Shown piece after piece: positions 5,905 to 8,856 of a stretch of DNA of 8,856 nucleotides. The notes beneath the pieces were generated by a model. The model had not been told where the DNA came from and did not search any database. It worked only from the letters and a program-made list of their open reading frames with translations. The translations under genes were made by a program, and so were the position numbers. This stretch comes from Anaerolineae bacterium (GTDB taxonomy: Bacteria; Chloroflexota; Anaerolineae; UBA1429), in NCBI GenBank assembly GCA_007118555.1, contig SKRJ01000290.1, forward strand, positions 1 through 8,856. The letters run 5' to 3'. How positions within the stretch are numbered: the first letter of the stretch is position 1; every line of letters starts with the position of its first letter.

Positions 5905-7338
5905 GTGTTATGCCACCAGTGCGCCGCCTCTATTGGCAACGGGGATGCGCTATGCTCAGCCTGCGGACGCTCATTCCCAGCTAGCCTCCATGGACGCCGT
6001 GCCCTGCTCCATCAGGCATGGGCCGCCGGAACACTGTCTGAGGCGGACTATGTCGCCGCTCAGACTGCCCTGATCGTACGGGACGCACAAGGACGTGCGT
6101 GGCTACCAGAGATTCGGGATGGCGAGTGGCTGCTGTGGAAGGACAGCGGCTGGGTACCCACTGACGATGCGCCGGAACCGAGTCGCGGTCCGGCGCCCGC
6201 AAGCGATCCGGCCAAGAGCTCCATTAATCGGCTGCTCATAGGGGCAGCCGTTGTTGTTGCGTTGCTGCTAGGAGGCATCAGCATCGTTGCTCTGCTGCAG
6301 AGCGGAAGGTTATCGCCCCGCGCCTCCGTGCCGCAGGCAATGCCCTTGTCCGAGATCTCCTGGCTGACCTTTGCGGACGAGGATGACATCACCGATATCA
6401 GGGTGTCTGGCGGCACGGCAGCTATAGGTGATCAGAAGCTGTGTCTCGAGTCACGTCGGGCCAGGCCTGTTCTGGCCACCTGGAAAACGGTGGAAGGGGA
6501 CATGGCTGTGCAGGGCCACCTTCATCTGCCTGCAGGCGCCGAGGAAGCTTCTGGCGGCGTCCTTGTCGGCTCGACCAGGCTCTTTGGGGAAGCCCTGTTG
6601 GTCGAGGTCAACGGCAGTGGCGCTTGGCGCACACAACGCTTGGGACGCACACTTGGCGTGGACTCTACGGTTCCCTGGGAGTCGTCGAGAGTGCCGCGGC
6701 CGTTAGGCGATTCACATCACCTGGGCCTTTTGCGCGAAGGCGATCTCGTCACGGTCTTTATCAATGGTGTCGCGATGGCACAGGAGCCCCTCAAGGCTGG
6801 TGGGGCAATGGTGGGACTGGCGGCGATACCGCCAGAGGGCGGCAGCGAATCGGCCGTGTGTTACAGTGATTGGCGCATCGAGGTCTGGCCGGGCACCGGC
6901 CTTCGTCGTCCAAGGGACGACCGGGGCACCATTCTATCCGAGCTCGGCAATCCAGACGCTTTTAGCCTATCCTTTGATCAGGACCGTGACGGGGTGCTGT
7001 ATCGTGTCGAGACCTGGAGCTATGCAGATGCTGGCATCGCCCTGACTTTTGTGGATGGCGTGCTGATCAATGACGAAAGCCTGCAGACCTGGTCCGAAGA
7101 GCTCATCCTGTGGCCGGTCCAGTATGACCCGCTGGCCTTTGAGGCGGGCATGACGCCAAGGCAGGTACAGAGACTTATCGGCCAGAGGGATCTGGTCGCC
7201 CTGGAGGTACCAGCCGAGTTGGGTGAAAACATGGTGCTCTATGCCGGCGACCAGATCATTCTTGGCTTTACGGAAGGTGAGCTTGAGTATGTCGAGACGC
7301 TGGCCATCAGCGTTGACACCTTGGAGGGGGAGGAATGA
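5905..7338 (+). CDS. Zinc-ribbon, single-pass membrane protein with extracytoplasmic LamG/DUF1080-like domain
   Basis: This 477-residue protein has no recognised specific function. Residues 3-20 form a zinc ribbon with CHQC (3-6) and CSAC (17-20). Residues 28-88 include a short helical segment and an aromatic unit, VRDAQGRAWLP (58-68) then GEWLLWKDSGWVP (73-85), of a kind seen in zinc-ribbon proteins of Chloroflexota and relatives. A Pro/Ser-rich linker (89-107) leads to one membrane helix (109-132), so the N-terminus is cytoplasmic and the rest outside. Residues about 150-330 look like a beta-sandwich of the LamG or DUF1080 type, with GDLVTVFINGVAM (279-291) and a closing strand CYSDWRIEVWPG (319-330). 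C180 and C319 could form a disulfide. Residues 336-470 are a further beta-rich region with a MTPRQVQRLIG helix (416-426). GGGAGG (5893-5898), 6 nt upstream, supports the GTG start. The stop overlaps the next gene's ATG (ATGA). Possible roles are envelope sensing or surface binding (inference). Confidence 0.85.
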   Translation: MLCHQCAASIGNGDALCSACGRSFPASLHGRRALLHQAWAAGTLSEADYVAAQTALIVRDAQGRAWLPEIRDGEWLLWKDSGWVPTDDAPEPSRGPAPASDPAKSSINRLLIGAAVVVALLLGGISIVALLQSGRLSPRASVPQAMPLSEISWLTFADEDDITDIRVSGGTAAIGDQKLCLESRRARPVLATWKTVEGDMAVQGHLHLPAGAEEASGGVLVGSTRLFGEALLVEVNGSGAWRTQRLGRTLGVDSTVPWESSRVPRPLGDSHHLGLLREGDLVTVFINGVAMAQEPLKAGGAMVGLAAIPPEGGSESAVCYSDWRIEVWPGTGLRRPRDDRGTILSELGNPDAFSLSFDQDRDGVLYRVETWSYADAGIALTFVDGVLINDESLQTWSEELILWPVQYDPLAFEAGMTPRQVQRLIGQRDLVALEVPAELGENMVLYAGDQIILGFTEGELEYVETLAISVDTLEGEE

Positions 7339-8856
7339 ACAAGGCCATCCTGGTTCGCCTTGTGCTTGCGGCCGTGCTGCTGTGCACCCTCATGGTTAGC
7401 GCGACAGCGCCTGTTGAGGCAGGTTTTGCGGGAAGACACACCATCTTGGGTAGAATCTTTCGCGTGACGCCGCTCGGCCGCACGGTGGCAACCTTTGAGG
7501 ATCGAAGAGACGCCTATCGCGCCGCCAACCAGTGGCTGGAAGCACAAAGAACACAGACACAGCGCCGCCAGCAAGAGCTGCGTGAGGCACTGATCCGAGG
7601 CGACATCGACTTGCGGACCTATCAGAATGCCTGGGCGCACAATCAGCGCCGGTTGGAGCAGTACAACGAGGTCAGGGATCGCATGAGACAGATCGCGGCG
7701 GAGAACTTTAACCGGGCCCTGGCACAGGAAGCGTTCTCTCGCCTGGGCCCTCGGCTGGCGCGCAATGCGCGCTTCAGTCGGAACATGGACGAGATCAAGG
7801 AGACGATGACTACGGTGCGCGATCTCTTGCAGGAGGGATCGATCAAGATCGATGATCTTGCCAGCAGAGCCTATCCTGATCAACTCCGCACCGGGCGTCA
7901 GCGCGTACGGGATCTGCAAGAGCGACTGGAGCAGTCCGGGCTTCGGGGCGGCCCGGTCGAGTCGCTTCGTCGCGGATTGGAGCGGATCGAGCGCCAACTG
8001 GCACAGTGGGAGGAGGAGGTCCCAGAGCGCGTCAAACCCGATGCGGTGCACCAGTTGCAGGCCGACATGCAGCGGGCGCGGGAGGAACTGGTCGGTCTGC
8101 AAGAGCAGCTCGATGGAGCGTTGGAGCGGCTCGACGATCAAAACACGGTCTACTTTCCCGAGCGCCGGCTGCGGCGAGACCCGGTCATCCGGGAGCAGAT
8201 GCAGGAGTTTGCCCGGGATTCGGGTCTGGTCCGCCAAGCGATAGCAGAGACAGAGCGTCGCCGTGCCGAGGCAGAGGCCCGGCGGGAGTTTGATCTGCGT
8301 ATACGGGCTGCCTGCGAAACCGCGGGCATCACCGCCGCAGACACTCTCTCTCCCGCCATATGGAGGCGGGTCGCCAACTTGCTGCCTCTCGGACAGACGG
8401 ATAGTCTGGGCGATGCGGACCTGGCCTCCACTTGCGCAGAGGCGCGGGATCAGATCGAGCGAGAGGCCGTCGCTATGCCAGACGCAAGAACCCTGCGTGC
8501 TCGGCTCTGGAGTACGTGCGAAAAGAGCCTGGAGCAGTGCAGAGAGGATCGCTGCAACCCCAGTTACTCGGGGTGCAGGTTGGATTGCTCCGGATGCTAT
8601 AACATGCCGTTCACTTCCGCCTTTGCGCCAGAGTGGTGGGATCTCCATCCCAGTTACGCGCCATGCGCCGTCGGCGCCGTGGAGACGTATGTCGCGGGCG
8701 TGCAGGGGATTCTGGGCCGGCAGGGAGCCAGACAGATCAGCTATGACGAGGGAAGACACGAGGATATCGATCTACGGAATGCGGCCCACAAGACGATCAT
8801 GGCCTGCAGAGAGGATACCTGCCGGATCGTGTGCGCGGAGAGGGGGATGACACTCA
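7335..8856 (+). CDS. Secreted long coiled-coil protein with cysteine-rich C-terminal module (partial)
   Basis: ATG 7335 overlaps the preceding stop as ATGA and has GGAGGGGGAGG (7323-7333) just upstream, so translation is probably coupled. The frame stays open for 507 codons to the right edge, so the C-terminus is missing. Residues 1-29 are a clear signal peptide with a basic start, a hydrophobic core and likely cleavage after VEA (27-29). Residues about 55-325 are strongly charged and rich in Gln, Glu, Arg and Leu, with heptad-like patterns broken near 170-185 and 270-285, giving several predicted coiled coils. Residues 327-500 hold twelve cysteines, including C402, C407, C414, C418 and C421, and later C491, C496 and C500. 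A CREDxC motif occurs twice (402-407 and 491-496). Many cysteines after a signal peptide suggest disulfide or metal binding outside the membrane. I recognise no family. Coupling to the membrane zinc-ribbon gene suggests that the two act together at the cell surface. Confidence 0.85.
   Translation, partial: MNKAILVRLVLAAVLLCTLMVSATAPVEAGFAGRHTILGRIFRVTPLGRTVATFEDRRDAYRAANQWLEAQRTQTQRRQQELREALIRGDIDLRTYQNAWAHNQRRLEQYNEVRDRMRQIAAENFNRALAQEAFSRLGPRLARNARFSRNMDEIKETMTTVRDLLQEGSIKIDDLASRAYPDQLRTGRQRVRDLQERLEQSGLRGGPVESLRRGLERIERQLAQWEEEVPERVKPDAVHQLQADMQRAREELVGLQEQLDGALERLDDQNTVYFPERRLRRDPVIREQMQEFARDSGLVRQAIAETERRRAEAEARREFDLRIRAACETAGITAADTLSPAIWRRVANLLPLGQTDSLGDADLASTCAEARDQIEREAVAMPDARTLRARLWSTCEKSLEQCREDRCNPSYSGCRLDCSGCYNMPFTSAFAPEWWDLHPSYAPCAVGAVETYVAGVQGILGRQGARQISYDEGRHEDIDLRNAAHKTIMACREDTCRIVCAERGMTL

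Noticed and set aside
7239..8759. Long minus-strand open frame of 506 codons opposite the secreted coiled-coil gene
   Set aside because: The + strand frame has a signal peptide, a ribosome site, ATGA coupling with the gene before it and ordered cysteine and coiled-coil patterns. The minus frame has no recognisable motif, would overlap two + strand genes and is the typical antisense shadow of GC-rich coding DNA.
1..8856. tRNA, rRNA, CRISPR arrays or intact insertion sequences
   Set aside because: No cloverleaf-like T-loop signature, no rRNA-like conserved stretch, no regularly spaced repeats and no complete transposase with terminal inverted repeats were seen on either strand.

Overview
This GC-rich window (roughly 60% G+C by eye, strong G/C preference at third codon positions) comes from a bacterial chromosome. 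All intact genes lie on the + strand. The membrane-anchored zinc-ribbon protein carrying a 'GEWLLWKDSGWVP'-type segment resembles proteins I associate with Chloroflexota. That is the best guess at lineage, but no marker gene in the window proves it.

Layout: positions 1-78 hold the last codons of an upstream gene. Positions 79-370 are an intergenic region with a GC hairpin just after that gene and a good sigma70-like promoter (TTGGTA-N17-TATACT, 285-313). Positions 371-4763 form a four-gene cluster with short gaps (54, 17 and 11 nt) and good Shine-Dalgarno sites. It encodes an SLC13-type permease with an inserted pair of RCK_C (TrkA_C) domains, a CstB-like fusion of persulfide dioxygenase, pseudo-rhodanese and active rhodanese, and two consecutive YeeE/YedE sulfur-transport half proteins. 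A G+C stem-loop (4785-4799) follows the last gene. The cluster reads as a sulfide/persulfide oxidation and thiosulfate-handling operon. The fusion enzyme would oxidise low-molecular-weight persulfide and yield sulfite and thiosulfate, the YeeE pair would move thiosulfate or another sulfur species across the membrane, and the SLC13 protein would carry an anion such as sulfate or sulfite. No BigR/CstR/SqrR-type regulator and no sulfide:quinone reductase is visible.

Positions 4764-5904 (1.14 kb) hold no convincing intact gene. The minus strand at about 5847-5501 carries frameshifted remains of the C-terminal end of what looks like an IS1182/IS5-type transposase. A + strand promoter-like element (5806-5835) lies inside this relic and faces the next gene.

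Positions 5905-8856 hold two translationally coupled genes (ATGA overlap) of unknown function. The first encodes a zinc-ribbon, single-pass membrane protein with a large predicted extracytoplasmic beta-rich (LamG/DUF1080-like) region. The second encodes a predicted secreted, long coiled-coil protein ending in a cysteine-rich module with a repeated CREDxC motif. It runs off the right edge of the window. This pair is the least explained and most novel-looking part of the window.
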